This document shows, in pieces, positions 23,182-34,544 of a stretch of 64,000 nucleotides of DNA. The stretch comes from Hofstenia miamia (Eukaryota; Xenacoelomorpha; Acoela): the NCBI GenBank assembly GCA_004352715.1, contig SCFE01000117.1, positions 952,281-1,016,280 of the forward strand. The letters run 5' to 3'. Numbering within the stretch: position 1 is the first letter of the stretch; every line of letters begins with the position of its first letter. Both the position numbers and the translations under genes were made by a program. The notes under the pieces were generated by a model, which searched no databases, was not told the origin of the DNA, and saw only the letters and a program-made list of their open reading frames with translations.

Positions 23182-23615
23182 TCACTTGGTATTGTTGTTT
23201 GTGGAAACATCGTTAACACCCTGGGTATTGCTTGTACCTGATGTGCTTGGTTGTTCATTTCCACATCCAATTTGAGATTGTTCGTATTCTATCATCATCT
23301 TATCGACTTGACCCTCGAAATTTTGAGACCAGTTGTCAAAATTTTCCAGTACTTCTTCTTCCGGGATATTATCAAAGCTAAAAAAACTTGATTAATACAA
23401 AAAACATATATTACACATTTTTCTAGATTAAAATTTAAAATATAATTTTATAAATATAATAAAATTCTTAGATAATATATTTTACAATGAATGTCTTACA
23501 TTGTTTCATCAAAGCTAATTTCCAATGGGCTTTTGTATAAATTTTCACTAATGATAGCTTCAAATTGTTGGTTCCAGCCAGCTAAGAATTCACATACATT
23601 GGTTGAACTCACTTT
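23182..23615 (-). CDS. Small spliced Polinton gene with two WxQxFE-type units
   Basis: Two exons on minus: 23615-23500, then 23377-23182 with a TGA stop. The donor is GTAAGA after ACAAT and the acceptor is TTTTTTTAG. The phases match (exon 1 is 116 nt; exon 2 is 196 nt). The first exon gives EFLAGWNQQFEAII. The second gives LENFDNWSQNFEGQV, a similar unit, followed by a Ser/Thr/Asn-rich tail with PSTSGTSNTQ. The 5' end is incomplete: a stop lies upstream in frame and TTTTTTTAAAAG at 23616 onward could be another acceptor, so an earlier exon is likely. I do not recognise the family. It is acidic with a disordered tail. It may be a Polinton accessory gene transcribed toward polB. Confidence 0.5.
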
Positions 23616-23947
23616 CTTTTAAAAAAAGCAGAATGTTGAAAACAGACTATAATCAAAGAGATTAAAAATAACAATGAATTTGGTTTGCTAATCCAGGGTT
23701 TGTATAACTAACCAGACTTAAATACTTTTTTTTGTCTAAAATTAACACATGTTATCAGCTAAAACTTGTTATTAAAAACGTTGTTAAAATCATATAACCT
23801 ATACACTCTCATATCTCATATATTCATTGTTTAAAAAAAATATGGGCGAACTATGCGATGTATTTCACTAATGCCAACTAGTGGAATTTAAAACGATTTT
23901 TTTAGCGAAAAATTATTGGATTCCGGCCTCGAGATCTTCTAACTTTT

Positions 23948-24006
23948 ATTGGCTCTTGATTTTTCCTGATTTTTATTGGCTATCCCAATATTCAGAGTAT
24001 AAAAAG
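23948..24006 (+). promoter_or_regulatory. Core promoter: two inverted CCAAT boxes and TATA
   Basis: ATTGG at 23948-23952 and 23975-23979 (inverted CCAAT), then TATAAAAAG at 23998-24006. Expected initiation about 30 bases downstream (near 24028) lies just before the in-frame ATG at 24044. This is a compact RNA polymerase II promoter for the next gene. Confidence 0.7.
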
Positions 24007-24043
24007 CTGAAATATGAAAAGTTTATCATTAGATCTTTTAAAA

Positions 24044-24364
24044 ATGTCTTTGTCAAATTTGAAAAATATGATGCCACATGTTTACCAGAGGCTTGATGAA
24101 GTAAGTGAACTTCCAAACATAATAAAGATCGAGGAGCAACAAGTCCATGAGTGGAGAACGATGGTTGACGTGAGAAGGGTGACCAGGAGATATGGCGAAT
24201 CTATCAGGCTTGATCTTGATAGAAATGAGTTTCTCTATCTCCCCAAAAGATATTCACAGGTGATAGAAAGGGGTGATGAACGTGATCTTGTCGGAGGTGT
24301 AGTTCAACTAACTGAAAAGCCAAAAATCAAGCAGCATCCGCATTTGTTGTTTTCAACAAAATGA
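24044..24364 (+). CDS. Polinton accessory protein with RYG...LPKRY motif
   Basis: Open from 24014. The TATA box at 23998 would put the transcript start near 24028, so ATG 24044 (MSLSNLKNMMPH) is the likelier start, giving about 106 residues. The centre reads RRVTRRYGESIRLDLDRNEF then LYLPKRYSQV. The minus-strand gene at 25700-26232 shares TRYG, an alternating basic/hydrophobic strand ending in LD, a Phe/Tyr pair, L-x-KRY. The shape suggests a small beta-strand-rich domain, perhaps nucleic-acid binding; this is inference. Terminates TGA after HLLFSTK. Same direction as the ORF at 25192. Confidence 0.7.
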   Translation: MSLSNLKNMMPHVYQRLDEVSELPNIIKIEEQQVHEWRTMVDVRRVTRRYGESIRLDLDRNEFLYLPKRYSQVIERGDERDLVGGVVQLTEKPKIKQHPHLLFSTK

Positions 24365-25191
24365 CTTTCAGACTTTTAGTGTGTAAACTAGTATGGTGGA
24401 TTTAAAGTATATCAGTTTTTCCTTATTTTTTCACACAATCTTTACTAGAACTTTTTGGTAATTAGCTAAATGAAAATTCATAATATAAATGTTACATGTA
24501 ATTTCAGCTAAATTTAATTAAAATATTTATTAGCATCTATTTTTAAAAACAAAAAACCTTTCATGCGTATTTAAATATCATCATAAAAGTAGTAAATTTG
24601 TATTTTTCATGAAAGTGTGTTAAAATTAACGATTGCTTAAATTACAAGATCCATTATATCTAATGTGTTTATTACAAACTGGATTATTTATCATTTTGCT
24701 TAAAATATAAAAACGAGAAATGGAGTAAATTTATAGAAGAAATATTATTAACAATACAATCTTAATCAAAAATAGAAGCTTACAATGAATATAAACACTG
24801 GTTTGAGAAATATTTTTTCCAAACAAACAATAGTTGAAAATATAAAAATTATTTTTTTAAAATTATTTATCATTATTATTAAAATGATTAAAATATAGCA
24901 AATATTAAAACCATTGACATCAAAATTATTGTTTTTGACAATGATGAGTAGAACGAATTTGTGTGTATGGTTTTTATTCAAATGGCAAAAACTTTATCGA
25001 AATTATGCATTTATTTGATTCAATTACTTTTGTGTTTTATGTCGATTACAGAAATATTTATCATTCTCTCTTTAGTTTTCTATTTGGATAGTTGGTTGTT
25101 AGTCATGGTGCCATGTGTGAAATCTAATGTTTTTTTTTAAGTATGCAGGAGCACATTCAATAGCATTTATTATATTAAAGAGCTATTAATT
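24365..25191. other. Polinton spacer, no gene
   Basis: Very AT-rich. No motif or conserved frame seen. Confidence 0.6.
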
Positions 25192-25479
25192 TTGGTGGGT
25201 GACAAGATATACATTATTACAGTGCGTCAATCAAAGAAGGATTTTGACTGTTTACCAGGGCATATACAGAAAGCATTCAATTGTTATCAACGTAACTTCA
25301 ATCATATCGCGTTTACAGAAGGCAATCTCACAAATGAACAAATGATTACCTTTATCAATTCTCTAAAATTGTCTGATAGAAAAGAAACTGTGTTTTGGGC
25401 ATGTGATGCTATGAACTGCGAATTTTTAAGTCAGTTAATCTCTCAACCTGTGGAAAATTTACTCGATCATGGATATTGA
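25192..25479 (+). CDS. Uncharacterised Polinton ORF, 95 residues
   Basis: Starts MVGDKIYIITVRQSKKDFD and ends VENLLDHGY with TGA. Non-repetitive composition with several Trp/Cys (FWACDAMNCEF), unlike the low-complexity frames around it, which supports coding. A YCAPS-like family match is not evident and I do not recognise it. The GTG at 25195 follows a start after AATTTTG; no clear TATA. It may be a single exon or a whole small gene. Confidence 0.45.
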   Translation: MVGDKIYIITVRQSKKDFDCLPGHIQKAFNCYQRNFNHIAFTEGNLTNEQMITFINSLKLSDRKETVFWACDAMNCEFLSQLISQPVENLLDHGY

Positions 25480-25699
25480 TACCCGCAGAATATGGAGAAT
25501 TCTATAGACTGTATAAAAGACTATTTTAAATTTATACATCGAATGAACACTTCAAAAGGTAATTTATTATCACCATTTGCTAATAATCATTGTAAATTTA
25601 AGAAATTTATTGTAAACCCATTATAACTATTAATTAATGATTTTTACTAGTATTATTTTTTATAAACTGTGTATGTATAAGAAAACAAATGCTATATTT

Positions 25700-26232
25700 T
25701 TATTTACTAAATTCCAATACAATACAATTTACATTATTACCACTGTTTGCGATTTCCATGTCATCACTGCAAAAAAGTTTTTTATTTACTAGAGTCTTGT
25801 AATTCTCGCCCAGTGCATTGACATACCGTTTCAGAAGGAAGTAGTAGAAACCATTATCGAGTCTTATCTTTACCGCAATACCATATCTTGTGTTCAGCTG
25901 ACCAGCATCTTCAATCATTAGCCATAGTTTTTTTGGTAGTTCCCTAGCCGGACTCGCATTTGAAAAAATACAGGTTGTTGGTTGGGAATTAACACCGTTT
26001 AAATGTGGTAAAACATGGTCATCCTCACTTGTGTTGGGGAAGACAATCGCATTATTACTGACTATAGGACGTCTTCGCTTGTTTTGAGTCTTGCCTTTTT
26101 CTTTTATAGGCACAGGTGGTGGGGCATCATCTCCTGTGTTACCGGGTTATAACCATACAATGGTGGCGGGGTTGTGCATAGATCATCAATTAGACTGCTC
26201 AATGAGCCAGATGCTAGTTTTTCAACAGACAT
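25700..26232 (-). pseudogene. Second RYG/KRY-motif Polinton protein, one frameshift
   Basis: Start ATG at 26232 (MSVEKLASGSLSSLIDDL). A single frame change near 26130, around the run GATGATGCCCCACCACC, joins APPPVPIKEKGKTQNKRRRP, a Pro-rich then basic nuclear-signal-like stretch. The C-terminal domain reads LNTRYGIAVKIRLDNGF then YFLLKRYVNAL, parallel to the plus-strand gene at 24044. Longer than its partner because of the basic N-terminal tail. It lies next to the right terminal repeat, and TATA-like ATAAAATC precedes it on minus near 26272. If the frameshift is a sequencing error the gene is intact (about 175 residues). Confidence 0.6.
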
Positions 26233-26429
26233 TGCCAAAGGTGAGAGACGAAATTGCATAGGGGAAAAATAATGATTTTATCCGATGAGATGAGGTGAAT
26301 ATATAGATTGACCAGCCAATGGAAATACATTGAACTTATGAAAAATAATTATTGGTTGGAAAAAAGCATGATATGATAAACGTGTTAATGAATTTTGACA
26401 AATGTGGTTTTGAAAGTTTTCCCAAATTC

Positions 26430-26800
26430 CACTGTACATGTAAGCTTCCGAACTCATGGAAAAAACAATAATGAGGTATATTAACAAAATGCAATGCATG
26501 CAGGCGAGTGTGTTATATCCATGTATATTAACATTAGCCATCATTATATCAAAACAATTAAATTGGCCCCCAAAATGAATCACCACAAAATCAATTAAAA
26601 AACCAATTAGCAATAGTTGTCAAAAGAAATTCATTAGTCAAGTATGTGACGTCACTGAAAACCAATTAGTGAGTTGTTAATCAAGCAGTGAATCACTAAT
26701 TAACATTTGCAAACACCCCCTCAATATCTGTGAGTCAGCTAAGTGTTACGAGAACTTCAGGGTGTCCCAATGGGGCCAAGTCTGCCTTATGTATACTACT
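26430..26800. repeat. Polinton right terminal inverted repeat
   Basis: Reverse complement of the left repeat, ending TATACTACT at 26800 followed by the duplicated CACATG. Includes TGACGTCA (26647-26654), which is altered in the left arm. Confidence 0.92.
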
Positions 26801-26806
26801 CACATG

Positions 26807-29800
26807 GCAAATAGCCATAGGTATCCCATGGGAACGTCCTTCACTCAATCTTAACTACTTAAGTCACAAAAGTGAAAAAACGTCAGAAAAAATGTAGTCT
26901 ACAATTGTGGAAAAGTCATATACCAGTTATTTATTTAATTTTTAATACAAAAGACACCAATAAAATTTTAAAATGTAAGCAATTTCTTATAATATAAAAT
27001 AAATATTTTTAAATGTCTTGTATATATGTGTATCAATAAATGTTAACAACCAATTTACAACACTAATAACAAAACATATTATCAACAATCTTGAAAAGTT
27101 TCATATAAAAATTCCTACTTGCAAATATAAGCAAGTAAAGAAATTGGTTAAATTTTGAATAGATTGCAACAATTCTAATCTTATGGGATTTTCGAAATTG
27201 GTTACATTATATACAATAGACTACAAACAAATTTGTTTGCCAACAAAAAAGAATATATTCCAATGACGTCAAAGTACACAATTACATCACAGACATGCCC
27301 GCCAAGGTCAAAATGTCATTTGTGACATGTAATGGACTCACTTTTATACTATAAATATATCAAAAGGATACTAACATATGTTGTTAATTGACACTAATAT
27401 GTATCTTTTTCATTGAAACATGTAAGTATTTATCTTAATTTATTACTAATAGAATTATTTATTGAATTTGTTAATTTTAATTAATTTAAAAGATTTTGTT
27501 ATCTAAGTTCTGCTTTGTTTAAGGTTTTTATAAAGTTTCCATTCAATTCAGAACAAATTATGTTTTCTAAGTACTACATTTATGCATACATTTTTAATGA
27601 TTGAGCAGTTAGATATATTTTCCACCCACATTAAAGAACAACCCAATGCTTTCAAAAATTACATATTTTTACACTATGATTTCTAGGTCCAACATTCGTA
27701 TATCTATATTATGAAAATGATTTATAAAAATTTAATAACTTTGATTTACAGATGTTTACTATGAAAAGTTTAGTAGTCTTCAACAAACAGCATTGTCAAT
27801 GAGTAGCGATGCAGTTGGAAGTGATTTCCAATACCTTTTCAAATTTCCCTAAATTATATCAAAAAAAATAATAAAGAGGACGTTTTAAGATAAGATAAGA
27901 GATTCTATATTCAGATAAATGTTTACAATTCAATAACTGATAATTTATCTGAATAGCGTCATAAATTACAAAAAAGTAACCAATCTACAAATCAACATAC
28001 ATTACAAAAAGTAACAATTCTTACAGGCTATGGATGAATTACTTTATATTGCTATTTTTTTAAGAATTTTTAAGAATTTCCAGACATTTGGCCAGTAAAT
28101 ATGGACTACAATTTAATACTGAATTTGATAATGAAGATACAAATCCCTCCAAAATTGAAAAATTAAAAAAGATTTAAGAAATGTTATTAAATTCTTGAAG
28201 CAATTGTCTATCATATATAAACTTTGAGAATTAAGAATATGTTTACACGAATCTAGCAAATGCCTAAGTCAATTAAGAAGCATTGGTGAAGAAGTGGAAT
28301 ACAATAAATCAATAAACGTGTTTCTTGCATCATGTGCAGGTAATATTTTATACCATGCAAAGCTTCAATGTATTAAAGAGAAATAGCTTTTTTCTACATT
28401 TTTACAATCTACAACAATAAGTGGTGAATGGGCAAGATTTCTAATTAGACTATACAAAATCACTCAAAATGTCCAAAAATAGTAAAATGTTCTGTTGCAT
28501 TAGAACTCTTAAGAAGATATTCAACCTTAATGCTTGAAAATTTCAATTACTTTGAGGAATTTTGGTGATGACTCAAATTTCTATCTATTATTTACATAAT
28601 CATTTTGTGAAAATTCACTATTAATTCTAATAAAACAAAACGAATGTATTTTATATGACTTCCGTTCTTATGGATTCATTTTTTCATTCTACCAAAACAA
28701 AACGCATGTATTTTATATGATATATTTGTATAGATATGCAACAGCTGCAAGAATGAAAGTATACTTCCGTTCTTATGGATTTATTTTGTAATTGTAATAC
28801 GGCTGAAATGTTTATTCAAACAATCAAATTTCTCTTTATATTCTAAGGTGTACATTAATAATGTCTTCAAAGTAGCTGCAAGAATTCTTGGGATGTCCAG
28901 AAAAGGCAGGCTTTCTAAAAATTGATTAAAAACATATAGGTACATAGCTTAAAATGGGGTACAAATGAATAATTACCTATATGGGTATGGCTGCAGTTTT
29001 TTGACACCTGGCTGTAAAATCCTGAATTTCTGAAAAACGACTTATTTCATATCAAAATAAATAGAAAAGTGTAAAAAGTTGTCAAAAAATGATCACTTTT
29101 AGAAAACTGCATATATACAACCAAGCCTTTTATTACTACTATGTTTTGATTATAACATCAATGAGTTCAAAAGTAAACAAATTTTGAAATGTTAACAAAC
29201 CTTTAAATAATGCACTCATTAGAAAAAACGTAAGAAAACAAAAAATATGTACATTGGAATTTATAACACTGATTTTCTGATATATAATTACCATTTACAT
29301 ATAGAAGAAAAATATTTATTCAGAAATTGAATAAAAAATACTGATAATTCTTAAAGTGTCAGAAAAAGAAACTTTCATTTTTGTTATTATTCATTTTTTT
29401 GTACATAGTAGTTAATGACGCTATTCATTTGAAATATCAGCAAAATATTGTAAAAAAATATCTTATCTTAAAGAAAATAAAAACAAAACAATTAACTTGG
29501 GCTATGGGGATGTTAGTTTAATTTAATAGACTAATAATGTACAACTTATAAGCTCGTCATTTCGGTCTTTTTATATTATGTATGTATTTTTAATATTAAT
29601 TTGAAAGTTTTTAAAATCTATTTTGACAATTTCATATATTTATAGCCGAGGTATATTTCGAAATAAGTTTTTCATTATTCGCTTCTTATACATAATTGGT
29701 TCAATTATATGCATTCTTTTGTTTTGATTGATGAATATTGCAGGGAAAGTATTTGTGTTGCATGGGAAAGTATGGTCAGTTAATGTTGTTAGGACATTTA

Positions 29801-30212
29801 TATAGACATATAGCTATATTGATTACCTAGATTTAGTTCAAAATGATGCCCTCCAATTCTTTGTCACATTCAATAGGAAAACAGTTGAAAAAATTTGAAA
29901 AAACTATATCGGATATTTTATTTCAATTATTTAGCCATGTAAACATCTTTTAAATATCTCGCTTATAAAAGTATTTAAATTAATCAATAATGGTTTGTTT
30001 TTCAAATATATAAATAAATTTTAACAAAAAATTATCTATCTATTTATATTACAACTACACACATGAGATTTGAGTCCTTGTAAAATGATCTTGGAATATT
30101 CACGCATCAGAAACCAATTTAGAAATATTTTATTATAAAACAAAACTTCCTAAAATTACAAATAATTTTCAAAAATCTCACAAAATGCAGGAAATAAACT
30201 AATCAAAACAAA
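26807..30212. other. Intergenic, no gene
   Basis: No supported coding sequence. Small structures only: a hairpin ATTCAGATAAA/TTTATCTGAAT near 27909-27957, and a duplicated segment near 28626-28800 (AAAACAAAACG-ATGTATTTTATATGA and CTTCCGTTCTTATGGATT each twice). Confidence 0.6.
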
Positions 30213-33200
30213 TTACTGCTGCTTACACTCTGGTGGTTTTTCAGGGTTTCTGTCAAGATTTTGTTCACCATTGTGAGCTTCTAAAATATCATCGTCGTCA
30301 TCTTCAATATCAGAAAATTCAGAATCCTCATCCTCTTCCACTTCAAGGTCAATGTCACCAACAAAATATCCAACAGCAAATGGAATCACCCGATCTCTTA
30401 ATGTGTAGCCAATCTCACAATGCTCTTCAAATGACAAAGAAACATCGTCCTCACTTTGAGTATCATCATCTTCGGTACAATCACAGAAAAAATTGAAAAA
30501 TGAATCCTGCTTAACCTAAAAGACTTGTATGAAAACAACAACAATATGGTTAATATCCGGGAATAACTACCATAGTTGTGTCATAGAAACTTCTAATAGT
30601 AAAATGTGCACATATGTAAAATTGCTAAAACGGAAAATCCGCCACAATTTCAATCATGATATTGATGAAAAAATAACCTTGGCAATTTTTCAAAATTCAT
30701 TTTATGTATCAGAGTCGAATAAGATCATTTAATGAAATAGCAAACCTTTTGTGAAATAGTTTTTACACTGCCACTTTTTTTATTTTTACTCTTTTTCTTA
30801 ATAGTTTTCACAGTAAGATCACGACCAGGTTTCCAATCAATGGCCGTTGACGAACATCGCACTGCTACTGGCCCACAATACGAGATGATCTCATGCTCAG
30901 ACTTTTCAAAGTAAGATTTTGTTATTGAAGAATTGGTGAAATAGCCATTATCTAAACCAGCATCTACTTGAGAAAATCAACACAAAATAGCATATTTCAA
31001 TAATCAATAGATGTATTTTGTTTATACAAACTAGAAACATGCCACACAAACACTTCACGTACTTTAATATACAAGCACATTATATGTGTTGTCTTGAGAA
31101 GTTACACGATAAACGTCAATAAATGTACACATCAAAATTAAATCGTTTGCATAAAATACTTTCGTGTGTTTCTTATTCATAAATTGAGTGAATAATGAAA
31201 TTTATCTAGGCAGTAAATATATTTCATATATACAAATATTTCGCATTTAAAACGGGCACATTTTTAATTTTTTTATCACTTTAGATATGTTACATATGCA
31301 TACATACACAGACACACACAACATAATAATTTGAATAAAAATTACAAAGGACCCGAAACGTTCAATTTTCCTTGTGACAATGAGCCCTTGCTCGTACAGA
31401 GCCATTTTTGCTTTTTTTGCGATTTTTTACTAATATGTACTAAAATACAATATATAATATTGTTTGAGCTACTTGTAAAAAATTTTTACTGTGGCGGGAA
31501 TTTTTTTTCCAATCGGGCCCTTTGTAACACCTTCACATATATGGGCCCTTTGTAACAACTTAAACTGATTAAACTTAATTATGCTGTTGCATTCATTTTG
31601 GATCATGGCCAAACAACATTTATTTGTTTTTTATTGGTTTTAAGTTAAGAATTGTTTATTTCAGGGATTCACTATGAAGTTTTCCCCACAGATTCCCAAT
31701 CCTTAATTTCTAGTAAATTAATTTCCATTAAACTGATTTTGAGATTCAATTACCTCTCAATTAGTGCTGCATTTGAACTAAGCATTTTAAGAACTCAATT
31801 TACATAACTTCAATAAGCTGCAAGTGTTATACTTGCAAGTTGCAACACTTGTGGGGTTATTTCAACAATGCCAAATGGGGTCTACACATATGTATATGAT
31901 TCAAAATTCCACAGGAACCCACAAATGGGGGGTCCATAAAAAACAGACTTCAGATCAGAGTTGCACACCAGCCTGCAGGCTTTACAGGCCGGCCGGCTAC
32001 AGGCCATAATTTTGCAGGCTTTACCGGCCATAATTAAAAAAGAATTGAGTGGTTTCTCTTAATTACATATTAACCTTTTATATTAAGGTAAATACTGTAA
32101 CGAATGTAGCCACTGTAAGTAACTTTAATGTGAAAGTGAATCCAGTGAAGAAGGAATGTCTCTTACTAGGTGCATGTGATACTATGGAAAATGCATAGAG
32201 AAGTAAGTCGTAGTAAGGAAATAACTTCAACACGTAGTGGCATCTACCCTCCATAAAATACATGAAAACAGGCCAACCTGTTGGTCAGAAGTTTGCAGAC
32301 CATCCGGTGGACTCGGAGCCGTCAAAATCTGCTGGCCTGTGAAACACTGCTTTAGATTGCTCTATACTGATTAATTAATCCGCATATTACTACTTTAGCT
32401 ACATAAAGAATTTTGATACACACACAATAATCATGTAATTTTTGAAAATAATCTGATTATTTGATTACTTAAATTTTCACACAACTAACTTCTCTTGCTC
32501 AACATTAGGTATAATATGCCCAGATCAGTCTGTATTTAAGAGTATCAGACTGTTAATATAGAGTCAAATTGAAAAAAAGCAATGATTTTTTCTATGATTG
32601 TAGACTCAATTTCTAGCTTTTGTTTGGCTACTTAAAACCTTTAAGGAAACATGGAATTATTTTTAATGACATTTGGATACCTCATTGCACCAGCAAATTT
32701 AAAAATGAAAAAATTTTTTTTTCATAGAATATGTTACAAAGCGCCCTCGGTGTTACAAAGGGTCCATATATGTGGCAAATTTTACAAAGGGCCATTTAAT
32801 TTGAAACTATGATTACAAAGGGCCCATATATATATATATATATATATTCGCAATTTGTAACATACAAATGGTGAATCTTCATTACAAACGACGAATTCTG
32901 AAAAATTGTGTTGCAAACGACGGATTGCTTTTTTGGGCTTTAAAATTGAGGAGCATGCAAAATCTTTAAAGTTTTCTAGTAAATATATCTCAGTACCCTC
33001 TCAACAATATATCCCACTGGATTAATGGCTCTAAAAATTTAAAATGAAATTTTTTTTGCTGGTTTTCACAGATATTCGTCTTTTACAATATCTCAGCAAA
33101 TAATGCTTGGATTGACTTCACACCTAGTTCATTAGCTCCCAAATAAAAAACTACATCTGCTAAAGTCCTTTAAAGATTTATAGGATATGGACTAATTTGT

Positions 33201-34544
33201 TTTTATTTTGAAATTTCGTTTAACAACCCACAGCTGTTCTTGACTCTATATTTTCGGGAATAATTGTTATTATCTCAGTCAATAACGCTTGGAGCACCTA
33301 GTTCATTAGTTACCAAATTAAATACGAAATAATGAAGACTTCCATATACCTTCAAAAAAGCGACAGCATTCACGCGTTTAGTAATAGTTGGAAATTCGTT
33401 TTCAAAATGATATTACGTAATTATAAAAACCGATTTAAGTTTTGGAAAAGTTTAGGAAATTGGACGTATAAAAAACTTTTCTTGCGATTATTTCGATCGA
33501 GTTTTGAGAATTCAATGAAATTCCTATTTATAAAATACGAATTCGAAAAATTACAAATTATTTACATTAGATAAACACTTTTAATGGAATAAACAAAACT
33601 ATCCATTGCGAAACACGAAATTTGGAATTATACTAAAATATAAATATAAAATGGACGATTAATGAGATTGTCTAATTGTAATAATAAACTAGCTTCAGCG
33701 ATAGATAAAATATTGCGATGGAATTGGTGCATGCAATGTCATGGAAATGCGTGATAAAATGGTGATTAGCACAACATTTGACTTACCCTCATTGAATATA
33801 AATTCCAAAGTAAAGCCGTTGTTTGTAAAAGTAACAACAATATCATTAAGGCACTGGAGTACTGCTTCGTCCTGGACAGTTAGACAAGAACCAATACAAT
33901 GCACTCGCTGAAGAGCAGTCAACCAAAAATTTGGGATTCCCTTTACATTTGAGGTAAAGGCTTTATCTTTTATTAGGGGTGAACTAAAATTCTTATTTAA
34001 AAACATGACATTTGAAAACACGTTATATGTATAAACCTCTGCAATTTAGAGCTTACTTTTCAGTTTTGTCCTCATTGTGTTCCCATTCACATTCACTGTC
34101 AGTTGGTTCTACGGCACCACTCACAATATCAGCGCGTTTTTCCATTAATGGAACACGAAGTTGGCAATACCTGGCAGTAAGTTGATGTAACTCGTTGTCG
34201 AACTGTGCCTGTATTGAGTTGCAGCTGATCTAAATATGTGTCATTAGTAAAATTCAAAATATGTATATTCCGATTTTCAATAAAAATGGTATTAAAGCGC
34301 TACCTGCAAATTTCTTAGAGCATTTACTCGTCGTCTCTCATGAGCGGGTAATGAAGCGAGGAAAATTTCGGGTGGAGGTCTTTCCTTAATTCTACCCCAT
34401 TGATCAACACTAGCCGAACCGTCTGATATTGCAGAATCAGATTTCAGAGAATTGGAGAGATTAGCAGTGTTTGCGGATGTTTTAATCGAAATGGGCTCAG
34501 CCACATCCCCCTTTCCAGCAATCATAATATGCTGGATATGAACT
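30213..34544 (-). CDS. NAP1: Nucleosome assembly protein 1 (NAP1 family)
   Basis: A histone H2A-H2B chaperone. Five coding exons on minus: 34525-34304 (ATG at 34525), 34229-34057, 33983-33787, 30951-30746, 30515-30213. All junctions are GT-AG and phases agree, giving 1101 nt and 366 residues, normal for the family. Landmarks in order: SLPAHERRRVNALRNLQ; FDNELHQLTARY and EPTDSECEW; KGIPNFWLTALQ and FTLEFIF; DNGYFTNSSITKSY; DWKPGRDLTVKT; DSFFNFF; CEIGYTLRDRVIPFAVGYF; an acidic tail; and a C-terminal PECKQQ, like the farnesylated CKQQ box of vertebrate NAP1L1. A 5'-UTR acceptor (ATTTTCAG) precedes 34544. Introns are 74, 73, 2835 and 230 nt; the large one holds mobile DNA. Confidence 0.96.
31344..32830. 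mobile_element. Foldback-like repeat cluster in NAP1 intron 3
   Basis: The word GTTACAAAGGGCCC or close variants occurs about seven times. It is inverted on the left (GGGCCCTTTGTAACA near 31515 and 31543) and direct on the right (near 32732, 32752, 32778, 32811), with ACATATATGG beside two of them. One variant is at 31344. This is the pattern of inverted terminal and subterminal repeats of a DNA transposon about 1.3-1.5 kb long. No transposase. An AT microsatellite (about 32824-32848) sits at the right edge. Exact ends are uncertain. Confidence 0.6.
31956..32349. mobile_element. 394-bp hAT-type MITE
   Basis: The left end CAGAGTTGCACACCAGCCTG and the right end, read inward, CAGTGTTTCACAGGCCAGC fit hAT-type ends (CAGNGTTNCAC). 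Flanks CTTCAGAT (31948-31955) and CTTTAGAT (32350-32357) match at 7 of 8, the 8-bp duplication of hAT elements. GC-richer ends than the host; no ORF. It is nested in the foldback-like cluster inside the NAP1 intron. Confidence 0.85.

Larger units (their letters stand above)
16151..26800. mobile_element. Polinton/Maverick, 10.65 kb, complete ends
   Basis: The ends begin AGTAGTATA and carry long inverted repeats. Both are flanked by CACATG (16145-16150 and 26801-26806), the 6-bp target duplication typical of Polintons, which also start with AG. Inside is a protein-primed family B DNA polymerase on minus, plus small genes on both strands. The usual retroviral-like integrase, packaging ATPase, cysteine protease and capsid genes are not seen, and 10.65 kb is below the usual 15-20 kb. 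It is therefore a shortened copy that would depend on enzymes from elsewhere. Confidence 0.93.

Noticed and set aside
32824-32848. AT dinucleotide run as a regulatory feature
   Set aside because: Ordinary microsatellite at a transposon edge.
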